A stretch of DNA of 64,000 nt from AP-15 sp963700195 (GTDB lineage: Bacteria > Pseudomonadota > Alphaproteobacteria > ATCC43930 > CGMCC-115725), in NCBI GenBank assembly GCA_963700195.1, contig CAVOWQ010000031.1, forward strand, positions 310,001-374,000. Reading direction: 5' to 3'. Position 1 is the first letter of the stretch, and every line of letters begins with the position of its first letter. Shown here piece by piece: positions 1 through 7,492 of the stretch. The position numbers were made by a program, and so were the translations under genes. The notes under the pieces were generated by a model. The model saw only the letters and a list, made by a program, of their open reading frames with translations, had not been told where the DNA came from and did no database searches.

Positions 1-990
1 CTCGGCGGCGGCTTCGGCCGGCGCGGCGCGGTGCAGGACTATGTCCATCAGGCGGTGCTGGTCGCCAAGACGGTCGGACAGCCGGTCAAGCTCCTATGGA
101 CGCGCGAGGAGGACATCCGCCACGACTTTTACCGTCCGACGGCAATGGCCAAGTTTATCGCCGGCCTCGACGCCTCGGGCTCGCCTGTCGCATGGCGGGT
201 GCGGGTCACCGGCCCGTCGATCCTCGCCAATCTCTTCCCGCAGCGGCTGGCGGGCGGCGTCGATCAGTCCTTCGCCAACGGCTTCACCGAAGAGATGGCC
301 TATGCCGTGCCGAACTACGAGGTCGGCTACGCAATGCGCACGACGCACGTGCCGGTCGGCTTCTGGCGCTCGGTCAACCATTCACAGAACGGCTTTTTCC
401 GGGAATCTTTCATCGACGAGATGGCGCACGCCGCTGGGCAGGACCCCTACCAGTACCGCCGCAAATTGCTGAGCAAGGACCCGGTGCGGCTCGCCGTGCT
501 CGACGCGGCGGCACAAAAGGCAGGTTGGGACAAGCCGGCAGCCCCGGGGATTTCCCGCGGGATCGCGATCGTCGAGGCTTACGGCAGCCTGTGCGCTCAG
601 GTGGCCGAGGCATCGGTCGGCGGCAAGGGCGAGGTCCGCGTGCATCGCGTCGTCGCCGCGCTCGACACCGGCCACGTCGTCAATCCCGAAATCCTGCGGG
701 CCCAGGCCGAAAGCGCGATCGTCTTTGGATTGACCGCGGCGCTCTACGGCGCGATCACGATCGAGAACGGCCGCGTCAAACAAGGCAATTTCGACGATTA
801 CGAGATGGTGCGCCTTGCCGACATGCCGGTAGTCGAGACCGTGTTGGTGCCGAGCGGCGGGTTTTGGGGCGGCGGCGGCGAAATCGGCGTGCCGCCGCTG
901 GCCCCGGCACTGTGCAATGCGATCTTCGCGGCGACCGGCAAGCGCATCCGCTCATTGCCGCTGAAGGACCAAGACCTGAAGCCGGCGTGA
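1..990 (+). CDS. Molybdopterin-binding subunit of a xanthine dehydrogenase/isoquinoline 1-oxidoreductase family enzyme (5' truncated)
   Basis: The reading frame is open from the first base, so this is the C-terminal part of a longer protein cut by the window edge; 329 codons are visible. The start shows the GGGFGRRG cofactor-binding motif, and GGGGEIGVPPLAPAL lies near the end, where Glu294 of the visible part matches the catalytic glutamate of molybdenum hydroxylases. Overall similarity is to IorB-type large subunits, which are normally exported and pair with a 2Fe-2S subunit and a cytochrome c. The substrate cannot be told from sequence. The 2Fe-2S partner would lie upstream, outside the window. 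Whether the next cytochrome gene serves this enzyme or the Fcc/Sox genes is uncertain. Confidence 0.9.
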   Translation, partial: LGGGFGRRGAVQDYVHQAVLVAKTVGQPVKLLWTREEDIRHDFYRPTAMAKFIAGLDASGSPVAWRVRVTGPSILANLFPQRLAGGVDQSFANGFTEEMAYAVPNYEVGYAMRTTHVPVGFWRSVNHSQNGFFRESFIDEMAHAAGQDPYQYRRKLLSKDPVRLAVLDAAAQKAGWDKPAAPGISRGIAIVEAYGSLCAQVAEASVGGKGEVRVHRVVAALDTGHVVNPEILRAQAESAIVFGLTAALYGAITIENGRVKQGNFDDYEMVRLADMPVVETVLVPSGGFWGGGGEIGVPPLAPALCNAIFAATGKRIRSLPLKDQDLKPA

Positions 991-999
991 GCGGTCTTC

Positions 1000-1118
1000 C
1001 CCTCACCCACCAAACCCTTCGGGCTTGGTCCCCCCTCTCCCGCAGTGCGGGAGAGGAGCTTTGTAGCCCCTCTCCTGCACTGCGGGAGAGGGTGCCGAGC
1101 GCAGCGAGGCGGGTGAGG
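1000..1118. repeat. GC-rich hairpin repeat (CTCTCCCGC...GCGGGAGAG type)
   Basis: Two back-to-back imperfect palindromes built from CTCTCCCGCA-type arms, bounded by CCCTCACCC on the left and GGGTGAGGG on the right. The right half (GGTGCCGAGCGCAGCGAGGCGGGTGAGGG) recurs in inverted orientation at 53461-53600. Such dispersed intergenic elements are typical of Rhizobiales-like genomes. Its right edge contains the likely GTG start of the next gene. Confidence 0.8.
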
Positions 1119-1400
1119 GTAGTGCTGCTGGCACTCGGATTCACAACCAGCGCAGTGGCGGCCGAGCCGCCGCCGGGTGCAACCTCGTGCTCGGGCTGCC
1201 ACCCGCCGAGCGCCTCGGTCGAGACAAAGGTGCCGCCGCTCCGCGGCCGCGACCCGGCCGAGATCGTCGCAGCGATGCAGGCGTTTCGCTCCGGCGAGCG
1301 CCCGTCGACGGTGATGGGGCGGATCGCCAAGGGTTTTTCCGACGACGAAACACGGGCGATCGCCGCATGGCTGGCAGCACAGCGCGGAGGGCCGCAGTGA
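1113..1400 (+). CDS. Small monoheme c-type cytochrome, FccA/SoxE-like
   Basis: A 95-residue exported cytochrome. The N-terminus is a plain signal peptide ending near Ala17, followed by the single heme-binding motif CSGCH (Cys26, Cys29, His30) and a likely distal Met68 in STVMGRIAKGF. GTG at 1113 is chosen because it gives a signal peptide directly and has a GAGGCG Shine-Dalgarno-like stretch; the frame is open much further upstream but only through repeat DNA. Its stop overlaps the GTG start of the flavoprotein gene, which is the arrangement expected for the cytochrome subunit of flavocytochrome c sulfide dehydrogenase. It could instead take electrons from the upstream molybdenum enzyme. Confidence 0.75.
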   Translation: MRVVLLALGFTTSAVAAEPPPGATSCSGCHPPSASVETKVPPLRGRDPAEIVAAMQAFRSGERPSTVMGRIAKGFSDDETRAIAAWLAAQRGGPQ

Positions 1401-2668
1401 TCGGGGTCACACGGCGGGGGTTTTTGAGCGGCGGGACGGCGGCCGTCTGTGCCGCGCTGCTTCCCGCTCCCGCCTTGGCTCAAGCGAGGGCGCGCATTGT
1501 CGTCCTCGGCGGCGGGTTCGCCGGGGCGACCTGCGTGCGGGCGTTGCGTCGAGCCGATCCGCGGTTCGAGGTTACTCTTGTCGAGCCCAACCCGATCTTC
1601 ACGGCCTGCCCCTTCAGCAACGCCGTGATCGCCGGGCTGCGCGACATCGAGGCGCAACGGTTCGGATATGACGCGATTCGCAACGAAGGCATCGCCGTCG
1701 TGCCGCAGCAGGCGACGGCAGTCAACGCCGAGGCTCGGCGGGTAATGCTGCGCGACGGGTCGGCGCTCGACTACGACCGGCTGGTCTTAGCGCCGGGGAT
1801 CGCAATCCGCTGGGGCGCGTTGGCCGGTTATGACGAGGCTGCGGCCGCGGTGATGCCGCATGCCTGGCTGGCAGGCGACCAGACCCTTTTGCTGCGCCGT
1901 CAGCTCGAAGCGATGGCAGATGGCGGGACAGTCGTGATCTCGGCCCCGGCCAATCCGTTCCGCTGCCCGCCGGGACCTTATGAGCGGGCTAGCCTGATCG
2001 CCTATTACCTGATGAAGGCGAAGCCGCGCTCGAAGCTGATCATCCTCGATGCGAAGGACAATTTCTCGAAACAGCGCCTGTTCCAGAACGCGTGGCAGCA
2101 GCTTTATCCCGATCTCATCGAGTGGGTGTCGCTGTCGAATGGCGGGAAAGTAATATCCGTCGATGCCAAGACCCGCACGCTGGTGACCGATTTTGCGACC
2201 TACAAGGCCGACGTCGCTAATGTCATCCCGCCGCAGCGGAGCGCGGGGATTGCCCAGCTCGCGGGTGTGGCCGACGGTACCGGCTGGTGCCCGATCGACC
2301 CGGTGACCTTCGAGTCGCGCCTGCAGCCGAACATTCATGTGATCGGCGATGCCGCGATCGCCGGCGCGATGCCGAAATCGGCTTTCGCCGCCAATGCCGA
2401 AGCAAAGGTGTGCGCCTTCGCTGTCGCCACCTTGCTGCATGGCGACACTCCGTCGCCGCCAAAGCTCATCAACACCTGCTACAGTCTGGTGGCGCCCGAT
2501 TACGGGATCTCGATCGCCGGGGTCTACCACACGGCAGGCGGGCAATTGGCCGATGTCGAGGGCGCTGGCGGGGTCAGTCCGATCGATGCACCCGCCGATT
2601 TTCGCGCTCTCGAGGCCGCTTATGCGGAAGCCTGGTTTCGCACGATCACGGCGGAAACGTTCGGCTAA
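1397..2668 (+). CDS. fccB: Flavocytochrome c sulfide dehydrogenase flavoprotein subunit (FccB/SoxF)
   Basis: A 423-residue FAD-dependent oxidoreductase that in this family oxidises sulfide in the periplasm and passes electrons to a small cytochrome c. The N-terminus has a Tat signal (TRRGFLSGG, residues 5-13) and the dinucleotide-binding GGGFAG at about 38-43. The two redox cysteines of the family are visible in ACPFSNAVIAG and in NTCYSLVAPDYG. GTG at 1397 is preceded by GGAGGG and overlaps the stop of the cytochrome gene, so the two are translationally coupled. The next gene, soxX, overlaps its 3' end. Length and domain order are normal for FccB. Confidence 0.92.
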   Translation: MIGVTRRGFLSGGTAAVCAALLPAPALAQARARIVVLGGGFAGATCVRALRRADPRFEVTLVEPNPIFTACPFSNAVIAGLRDIEAQRFGYDAIRNEGIAVVPQQATAVNAEARRVMLRDGSALDYDRLVLAPGIAIRWGALAGYDEAAAAVMPHAWLAGDQTLLLRRQLEAMADGGTVVISAPANPFRCPPGPYERASLIAYYLMKAKPRSKLIILDAKDNFSKQRLFQNAWQQLYPDLIEWVSLSNGGKVISVDAKTRTLVTDFATYKADVANVIPPQRSAGIAQLAGVADGTGWCPIDPVTFESRLQPNIHVIGDAAIAGAMPKSAFAANAEAKVCAFAVATLLHGDTPSPPKLINTCYSLVAPDYGISIAGVYHTAGGQLADVEGAGGVSPIDAPADFRALEAAYAEAWFRTITAETFG

Positions 2669-3107
2669 TGCGGTCCTCGCGGGCTTGGCGGCGCTGTTGA
2701 CGTCGGCCGGCGCGGTAGCGCAAGAGCAGCTGCACCCCCACCCGATCGTCGGCGACGCGATCCCCGCCTCGCTGACCGGGGCCCCCGGCGACCCAGGCCG
2801 CGGCCGAGCGATCGTCGTGGATCGCCGGCTCGGCGCCTGTCTGTTGTGCCACACCGGCCCGTTTCCAGAAGAGAAATTCCAAGGGACGCTCGCGCCGGAT
2901 CTGTCCAGGACCGGTTCGCGCTGGTCCGAGGGCCAGCTGAGGCTCCGCCTGGTCGACCCCACGCGCCTCAACCCCGACACGATCATGCCGCCATATTACC
3001 GGGTTGAAGGGCTCACTCGGGTCGGGCTGGCCTGGCGCGGCAAGCCGATCCTGACCGCCGAGCAAATCGAGGATGTGTTAGCGTTCCTGTCAACTTTGCA
3101 CGACTGA
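2622..3107 (+). CDS. soxX: Sulfur oxidation c-type cytochrome SoxX
   Basis: 161 residues with an Arg/Lys-rich N-terminus, a hydrophobic stretch and cleavage near AVAQ, then one heme motif CLLCH (Cys73, Cys76, His77). The segment PDTIMPPYYR supplies the conserved methionine region of SoxX. SoxX pairs with SoxA to form the SoxAX heme enzyme that attaches thiosulfate to the SoxYZ carrier. The ATG at 2622 overlaps the end of fccB by 47 bases; it is the best start giving a complete signal peptide, since the ATG at 2668 is out of frame. soxA is not adjacent here but four genes further on. Confidence 0.9.
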   Translation: MRKPGFARSRRKRSANAVLAGLAALLTSAGAVAQEQLHPHPIVGDAIPASLTGAPGDPGRGRAIVVDRRLGACLLCHTGPFPEEKFQGTLAPDLSRTGSRWSEGQLRLRLVDPTRLNPDTIMPPYYRVEGLTRVGLAWRGKPILTAEQIEDVLAFLSTLHD

Positions 3108-3143
3108 TGGAGCTGCTGCAGAGCTATGGATCGAGCGTCCCGT

Positions 3144-3299
3144 CAAATCTCCCTCTCCGCCCCTGGGGGCGGAGAGGGTCGGGGTGAGGTGGGCGGAGCC
3201 CCCGCTCGGAACAACAGCCCGACCCACCTCACCCTCCCCGCCGCTAGGCGGCGGGTCCCCTACCTCTCCCCCCGCCAGCGGGCGGAGAGGGCGATTCTT
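3144..3299. repeat. GC-rich hairpin repeat between soxX and soxY
   Basis: Contains CCCTCTCCGCCCCTGGGG with its complement, then GGTCGGGGTGAGGTGGG and its inverted partner ACCCACCTCACCCTCCCC, and a final pair CTCTCCCCCCGCC...GGCGGAGAG. The same modules occur at 11432-11575, 14028-14061 and 15953-16092. It separates soxX from soxYZA by about 190 bases and could form stable RNA stems inside the operon. Confidence 0.8.
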
Positions 3300-3301
3300 C
3301 A

Positions 3302-3745
3302 ATGACGCGCCGTCGAATCCTGTTGTCGGCAGCCGCGGGGGTCGGGCTCGCCTCGTTCGCGCCGATAGCCAGGGCGACGGAGGCTGAGATGGCCGAGGCG
3401 ATCCGCGAATTGATTGGCGAGGCGCCGCTTGCACCCGGCAAGGTCGAGCTCGAATTGCCGTCCATTGTCGAGAACGGCAATACCGTGCCGCTGACCGTGT
3501 CCGTCGAGAGCCCGATGACCGAGGCCGACCACGTCGAGAGCGTCCACATCTTCAACCAGAAGAACCCGCAGCCTTACGTCGCCGCGTTCCACCTCGGTCC
3601 GCGCGCCGGCAAGGCGTCCGTCGCGACCCGCATCCGGCTCGCCGACTCGCAACGGGTCGTCGCGATCGCGCGGCTCTCCGACGGCAGCTTCTGGTCGGGC
3701 GGCGCCGATGTCATCGTGACCCTGGCCGCCTGCACCGAGCAGTAA
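3302..3745 (+). CDS. soxY: Thiosulfate oxidation carrier protein SoxY, non-canonical C-terminus
   Basis: 147 residues starting with a Tat-type leader (MTRRRILLSAAAGVG) and followed by a SoxY immunoglobulin-like domain with VHIFNQKNPQPYVAAFHLG. In the family, SoxY holds sulfur intermediates on a cysteine of a flexible C-terminal arm, classically GGCGG. Here the protein ends VTLAACTEQ: a cysteine is present (Cys144) three residues before the stop, but the glycine arm is not. It lies directly before soxZ, with 7 bases between them, as expected for a co-folded SoxYZ heterodimer. The ATG directly follows the upstream repeat. Confidence 0.88.
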   Translation: MTRRRILLSAAAGVGLASFAPIARATEAEMAEAIRELIGEAPLAPGKVELELPSIVENGNTVPLTVSVESPMTEADHVESVHIFNQKNPQPYVAAFHLGPRAGKASVATRIRLADSQRVVAIARLSDGSFWSGGADVIVTLAACTEQ

Positions 3746-3752
3746 AGAGCCA

Positions 3753-4073
3753 ATGGCGCGGGTATTGATCAGCTTCCCGCCGCGCGCAAAGCGCGGCGCA
3801 ATCATCGAGATCAAGACATTGATCCAGCATCCCATGGAGACGGGCTACCGCCTCGACAACAAGGGTGCCTTGATCCCGCGCGACATCATCAGCCGCTTCA
3901 CTTGCGCCTACAACGGCGACGAGGTGTTCCGGGCCGAACTATTCCCGGCGATATCCGCGAACCCGTTCATCGCGTTTTCGACGGTAGCGACGGAGAGCGG
4001 CGAGTTGGTCTTCAGCTGGATCGACGACGATGGTCAGATTCAGAGCGAGATCCGTCAAATCATCGTCGAATGA
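3753..4073 (+). CDS. soxZ: Thiosulfate oxidation carrier complex protein SoxZ
   Basis: 106 residues, the normal SoxZ length, with no signal peptide of its own; in the family SoxZ is exported with SoxY. Recognisable stretches are VLISFPPRAKRGAIIEIKTL near the N-terminus, HPMETGYR and FRAELFPAISANPFIAF. SoxZ forms the stable scaffold of the SoxYZ carrier. The stop codon overlaps the soxA start (ATGA), showing translational coupling. Confidence 0.93.
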   Translation: MARVLISFPPRAKRGAIIEIKTLIQHPMETGYRLDNKGALIPRDIISRFTCAYNGDEVFRAELFPAISANPFIAFSTVATESGELVFSWIDDDGQIQSEIRQIIVE

Positions 4074-4843
4074 GGGCGTTGCTTGCAGCTGGGTTCGCGC
4101 TGGCCGCCGCCGTAACGGCGACCGCAGCCGAGATTGCGCCCGAGGCGCGGCGTTCTGGCTATGATTTCGCCAGCCTCACAATCCGTGCGATGCAGGACGA
4201 CGAGACAGCCAACCCCGGCACGCTATGGGTCGTGCAAGGCGAAAGCCTATGGGCCAGTAGAGCGGGTGCAGCCGCGAAGTCCTGTCAGGATTGTCATGGC
4301 GATGCCGGGGCCAGCATGAAGGGAGTCGCCGCCCGCTATCCGGCGTTCGACGCCGTCTTGGCCCGCCCGCTCGACCTGGAACAGCGGATCAACCGCTGCC
4401 GCACCGAGCATCAGCGGGCCGAGCCGCTGGCGTGGGAAAGCGAGGACCTGCTCGCACTCACCGCGTTTGTCGCCCGTCAATCGCGCGGCCTGCCGATCGC
4501 GACACCCAAAGGCCCCGAGCTGCGCCCGTTTCTCGACTTGGGCAAGGAACTGTTCCAGCAGCGCGAAGGTCAGCTCAACCTGTCCTGCAACCAGTGCCAC
4601 GACGACAATTGGGGCAAGCGCCTCGCCGGCAGCGTAATTCCGCAAGGACACCCGACGGGTTACCCGATCTACCGTCTCGAATGGCAGAGCCTCGGCTCGC
4701 TGCAGCGGCGTCTGCGCAACTGCATGACCGGCGTGCGCGCCAAGCCCTTCGACTATGGCGCTCCGCAAGCCGTCGCCCTCGAACTCTACCTGATGGAGCG
4801 AGCCCGCGGCATGCCGATGGACGCCCCGGCGGTGCGCCCTTGA
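4070..4843 (+). CDS. soxA: Diheme cytochrome SoxA
   Basis: 257 residues with a signal peptide ending near Ala20. Two heme-binding motifs are present, CQDCH (Cys72, Cys75, His76) and CNQCH (Cys173, Cys176, His177), so this is the diheme form. Cys218 in RNCMTGVRAKPF matches the cysteine persulfide ligand at the SoxAX active site. With SoxX it would oxidatively couple thiosulfate to SoxY. The start is the ATG overlapping the soxZ stop. It ends the operon; soxB and soxCD do not follow, and the next gene is on the other strand. Confidence 0.93.
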   Translation: MRALLAAGFALAAAVTATAAEIAPEARRSGYDFASLTIRAMQDDETANPGTLWVVQGESLWASRAGAAAKSCQDCHGDAGASMKGVAARYPAFDAVLARPLDLEQRINRCRTEHQRAEPLAWESEDLLALTAFVARQSRGLPIATPKGPELRPFLDLGKELFQQREGQLNLSCNQCHDDNWGKRLAGSVIPQGHPTGYPIYRLEWQSLGSLQRRLRNCMTGVRAKPFDYGAPQAVALELYLMERARGMPMDAPAVRP

Positions 4844-4856
4844 GCCGATATCTCGC

Positions 4857-5993
4857 CTATCTCTCCTCCTGCTCGGTCAGCGGAGGGATTTCGGCACGGA
4901 TCTTGGCGATCGTGTAGTGCTTGACCTTGAGGGTCCAGGGCGAATCGATCGCCGTCTCCTTAACTCCCGCGAAGGGCAGGAACAAAGCGAGGTTCGAAGT
5001 ATAGATGTATCCCCCGTCAGGGCTGAACGCCGGGCTCGCGGGGAAGAGCAGCCCCTGCACCGTGCCGTCCTCGCTGATCCCCTGGAAGTCGCCGCGCTTG
5101 GCGATGACCTTTGCGAGCGTGTCTTGCGACGTGACGAAGTTGGGCTTCACGACGTCGATTTCGTCCTCCTGATTGGCGTCGACCCAGAGATTGTCGTGGC
5201 TGTCGACCGCAATGCCGTCGGGTGCGTTGATGCCGGTCGTCAGCACCTGCGCGTTGCCGGCCACCGATACGGACCCGTCGGGGTTCAAGGTCACGGGGAC
5301 CTCGACGATCGAGTGATACGCGGTGTTGGCGACGTACATTTCAGTATAGTCGTTGTTGAACTCGACGCCGTTGGCGCCGAATGGCGGCACTAGGATCACC
5401 CCCGTGGCGGCCTCCGGCGACAACGTCTGGGAGTCGACGAACATCGACGGTGTTCCGCCGTTGGGGCCGGTCTTCCAGATGACGCCCAAAAACGAATCCG
5501 ACACGTATACGTTGCCCGCCTTGTCGAAGGTCAGCGCGTTGAGGCCGGAATTCGCACCCTGTCCGGTGTTCATGAACACGGTTGCTTTGCCCGTTTTCGG
5601 ATTGGCCTGCCAGACAATGCCGTTGGAAAGGTCGCAGATCAGCAATGTCCGGGAAGATTTCTGAAACACCAGCCCGAGCAGGAGCGTGCTGGGCTGGGGG
5701 CTCGCCGGATTGACCAGCGCAACATCGTAGAGCAGCTGGCCGTCCGGTTTGAAGGAGAACAAATGTGGCGGGCCAGGGACCGCGCCCTGGCTGTTGATGC
5801 CAAAGGTTGGCGTGTAAACTGTGCCGTCCGGGCCGACTATCAGCCCTTCGCTTGGCGCCGGCCCGCCCGGCAAGTCCGGGAGCGTCGCGAATATCTCGGT
5901 GTTGCCACGGTCCCAGGCGTCGGCAGGCACTATGCCGCCGGTCAGCAGCAACGCCATAAGCGACGTACCGATCAATGCTCTTCTCACCCGCAC
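4857..5993 (-). CDS. Exported SMP-30/NHL-type beta-propeller protein
   Basis: 378 residues with a signal peptide (MRVRRALIGTSLMALLLTGG, cleavage near ADAW). The rest reads as repeated blades with phrases such as GLIVGPDGTVYTP, GLNALTFDKAGNVYVSD, APDGIAVDSHDNLWVDAN and SPAFSPDGGYIYTSN, typical of SMP-30/gluconolactonase and NHL-repeat propellers. Such proteins may be lactonases or binding scaffolds; no catalytic assignment is made. It converges on soxA with 13 bases between stop codons and is transcribed alone. Confidence 0.8.
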   Translation of the reverse strand: MRVRRALIGTSLMALLLTGGIVPADAWDRGNTEIFATLPDLPGGPAPSEGLIVGPDGTVYTPTFGINSQGAVPGPPHLFSFKPDGQLLYDVALVNPASPQPSTLLLGLVFQKSSRTLLICDLSNGIVWQANPKTGKATVFMNTGQGANSGLNALTFDKAGNVYVSDSFLGVIWKTGPNGGTPSMFVDSQTLSPEAATGVILVPPFGANGVEFNNDYTEMYVANTAYHSIVEVPVTLNPDGSVSVAGNAQVLTTGINAPDGIAVDSHDNLWVDANQEDEIDVVKPNFVTSQDTLAKVIAKRGDFQGISEDGTVQGLLFPASPAFSPDGGYIYTSNLALFLPFAGVKETAIDSPWTLKVKHYTIAKIRAEIPPLTEQEER

Positions 5994-6164
5994 CCTCCCG
6001 CAGTAATATTGGTTAATCCGCGCCCGTTATCACGATAATACTGCGTTTGGCGGTAATGGTGTCAAGTCAAGCATCGCTGCAGGAGTTATTTCCAAGCCGC
6101 CGAGACCCTCCAATCGCGATGCGGCGTCGGTGCATATTGGCTACACCAATGCCAGAAGACGCCG

Positions 6165-6266
6165 ATGAAGGCAACGGATGTCGCGATCGTCGATGCGGTG
6201 TCGAACGGGGTCTGGCAGTCGATGAAGATCGCGGCCGCGGCCGACGCTCACGAGATCAATGCCGGG
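6165..6266 (+). pseudogene. Scrap of an enolase-superfamily (mandelate racemase-like) gene
   Basis: About 34 codons read ATDVAIVDAVSNGVWQSMKI and continue AAAADAHEIN, closely resembling the segment around the last barrel strands of mandelate racemase/muconate lactonizing enzymes (DVAIVD..WNG...SMKIAA.ADAHE.N). Nothing before or after in any frame continues the family. The rest of 5994-6343 shows no gene. This is taken as a gene remnant, recognised from memory of the family only. Confidence 0.45.
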
Positions 6267-6299
6267 CGGCGGCCTTTTGAATTACCGTCAGCCGTAAAC

Positions 6300-6324
6300 G
6301 CGAAGTGGCGCGGCGCCACTTCGC
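6300..6324 (-). terminator. Perfect 12-bp hairpin downstream of the sigma gene
   Basis: GCGAAGTGGCGC and its exact complement separated by one base, 20 bases after the stop of the sigma factor gene. There is no strong T run, so this is a possible rather than a proven intrinsic terminator. Confidence 0.5.
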
Positions 6325-6343
6325 ATCGATGAGTGGGACGCGG

Positions 6344-6880
6344 TTAGGCCGCAAGGGGTGCGGCGTCGCTCGGGGCCGCGACCGCTCGTTCGGCCTTTTC
6401 CGGCAGGCCCATCAGACGGCGCAGCGCGTCACGGCCGCGCGACAAGCGCGAGCGCACCGTGCCGACCGGGACACTGAGGACGTTTGCGGCAGTTTCGTAA
6501 GACATTCCTTCGAGCCCGACGAGCAGGATCACCTCGCGTTGCTCGCCGGGCAGACGGGCGAGCGCCTGATCGAGTTCGCGGAGTTGGCTCGATGCGGTCG
6601 GATCCGTGACCGCGACGAGCGAGGATGACATCTGGTCGATATCGACGGTCGCCTCCTCGCGCATCGCGCGGCGCACCATGTTGACATAGTGATTGTGCAT
6701 GATCGTGAAGAGCCAAGCCCGAATGTCTGTGCCGGTCTGCCAAAGGTGCGACTTGGCTATCGCGCGCAGTAAGGTCTCCTGCACGAGGTCGTCAGCGCGA
6801 TCGGCACTCCGAGTGAGCGCCCGCGCATAGCGCCGAAGTCTTGGAATTTCTCGTTCGACCAGACCATTAAATTCGGACAT
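6344..6880 (-). CDS. ECF-type RNA polymerase sigma factor
   Basis: 178 residues with region 2 (RYARALTRSADRADDLVQET, then AWLFTIMHNHYVNMVRR for core and -10 binding) and region 4 (LPGEQREVILLVGLEGMSYE, then VPVGTVRSRLSRGR helix-turn-helix). This is a group IV sigma factor that would redirect RNA polymerase to a stress regulon. The start has a GGAAG ribosome site about 8 bases upstream. No anti-sigma factor or PhyR/NepR gene is adjacent, so its control is not visible. The 290 bases upstream are AT-rich and shared with the divergent small secreted protein gene. Confidence 0.88.
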   Translation of the reverse strand: MSEFNGLVEREIPRLRRYARALTRSADRADDLVQETLLRAIAKSHLWQTGTDIRAWLFTIMHNHYVNMVRRAMREEATVDIDQMSSSLVAVTDPTASSQLRELDQALARLPGEQREVILLVGLEGMSYETAANVLSVPVGTVRSRLSRGRDALRRLMGLPEKAERAVAAPSDAAPLAA

Positions 6881-7117
6881 TTTTTCTTCCTTCTATGAAA
6901 CCCCTCCAGGGCGTTGGTCTAAAACTTACGTTCTCCCTGTAATCGGCGTATGAACGGCGCTCTTACATTCGGTAAAATGTTGTAATCGAAATGTAAATCT
7001 TATGTCATTGACGCGGGCATTATTTTGTTACGTTACACTAAAAGACGTTTCTTTCCATTTACAGTTTGAGAGCTTCGCTCTGGTTTTTGCGTGAGCCGCT
7101 CGGTTTGGGAACCTGCG

Positions 7118-7145
7118 GTTGCTGGGGCCTGTTGGCCCCAGCAAC
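7118..7145 (+). promoter_or_regulatory. Perfect 12-bp hairpin in the 5' leader of the glycine-zipper gene
   Basis: GTTGCTGGGGCC, a TGTT loop, then GGCCCCAGCAAC. It ends about 10 bases before the GAAGGAG ribosome-binding site of the gene starting at 7168. It may be an mRNA-stabilising or attenuating stem, or the terminator of something upstream. Confidence 0.4.
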
Positions 7146-7167
7146 AACCGGTCTGAAGGAGATTGAC

Positions 7168-7449
7168 ATGAAAGCGATACTGCTCCCCACGGCTTTTGCG
7201 GTGGCGGTCACAGGCCTCACACTGAGCTCCACTCCTGCGCCGGCGAGGGGCTGCTTGAAGGGCGCCGTCATCGGTGGCGTTGCCGGGCATTTCGCCGGCC
7301 ACCATGGGTTGCTCGGAGCAGGGGCAGGCTGCATCATCGGCCATCATGAGGCCAACAAGCACGCCCGCGAGCGCGAGCGGGCCTACCATGAAGGGTACGG
7401 CAGCAGCGCCGCGCCCAATGATCACGGTGACGGATACGGACCCCGCTGA
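7168..7449 (+). CDS. Small exported glycine-zipper protein
   Basis: 93 residues: signal peptide (MKAILLPTAFAVAVTGLTLS, cleavage near PARG), then GAVIGGVAGHFAGHHGLLGAGAGCIIGHH, a Gly-X3-Gly zipper pattern seen in small envelope-associated proteins, and a charged tail ending DGYGPR. The ATG at 7168 is used because of the GAAGGAG seven bases before it; an upstream in-frame start would place the hairpin inside the gene. Function unknown; glycine-zipper proteins often sit in or on the outer membrane. Confidence 0.7.
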   Translation: MKAILLPTAFAVAVTGLTLSSTPAPARGCLKGAVIGGVAGHFAGHHGLLGAGAGCIIGHHEANKHARERERAYHEGYGSSAAPNDHGDGYGPR

Positions 7450-7450
7450 G

Positions 7451-7485
7451 CCGAGGGGCGCCGCGGCAGCTGCGGCGCCCCTCGG
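7451..7485. terminator. 14-bp perfect hairpin between convergent genes
   Basis: CCGAGGGGCGCCGC, a 7-base loop, and its exact complement. It sits between the stops of the glycine-zipper gene and the carboxymuconolactone-family gene and could end transcription from both sides. Confidence 0.65.
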
Positions 7486-7492
7486 ACGGGGT

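Noticed and set aside
96..1112. Upstream extension of the fccA-like cytochrome frame to 96
   Set aside because: The extension is out of phase with the molybdenum hydroxylase gene and crosses the hairpin repeat; the signal peptide only begins at 1113.
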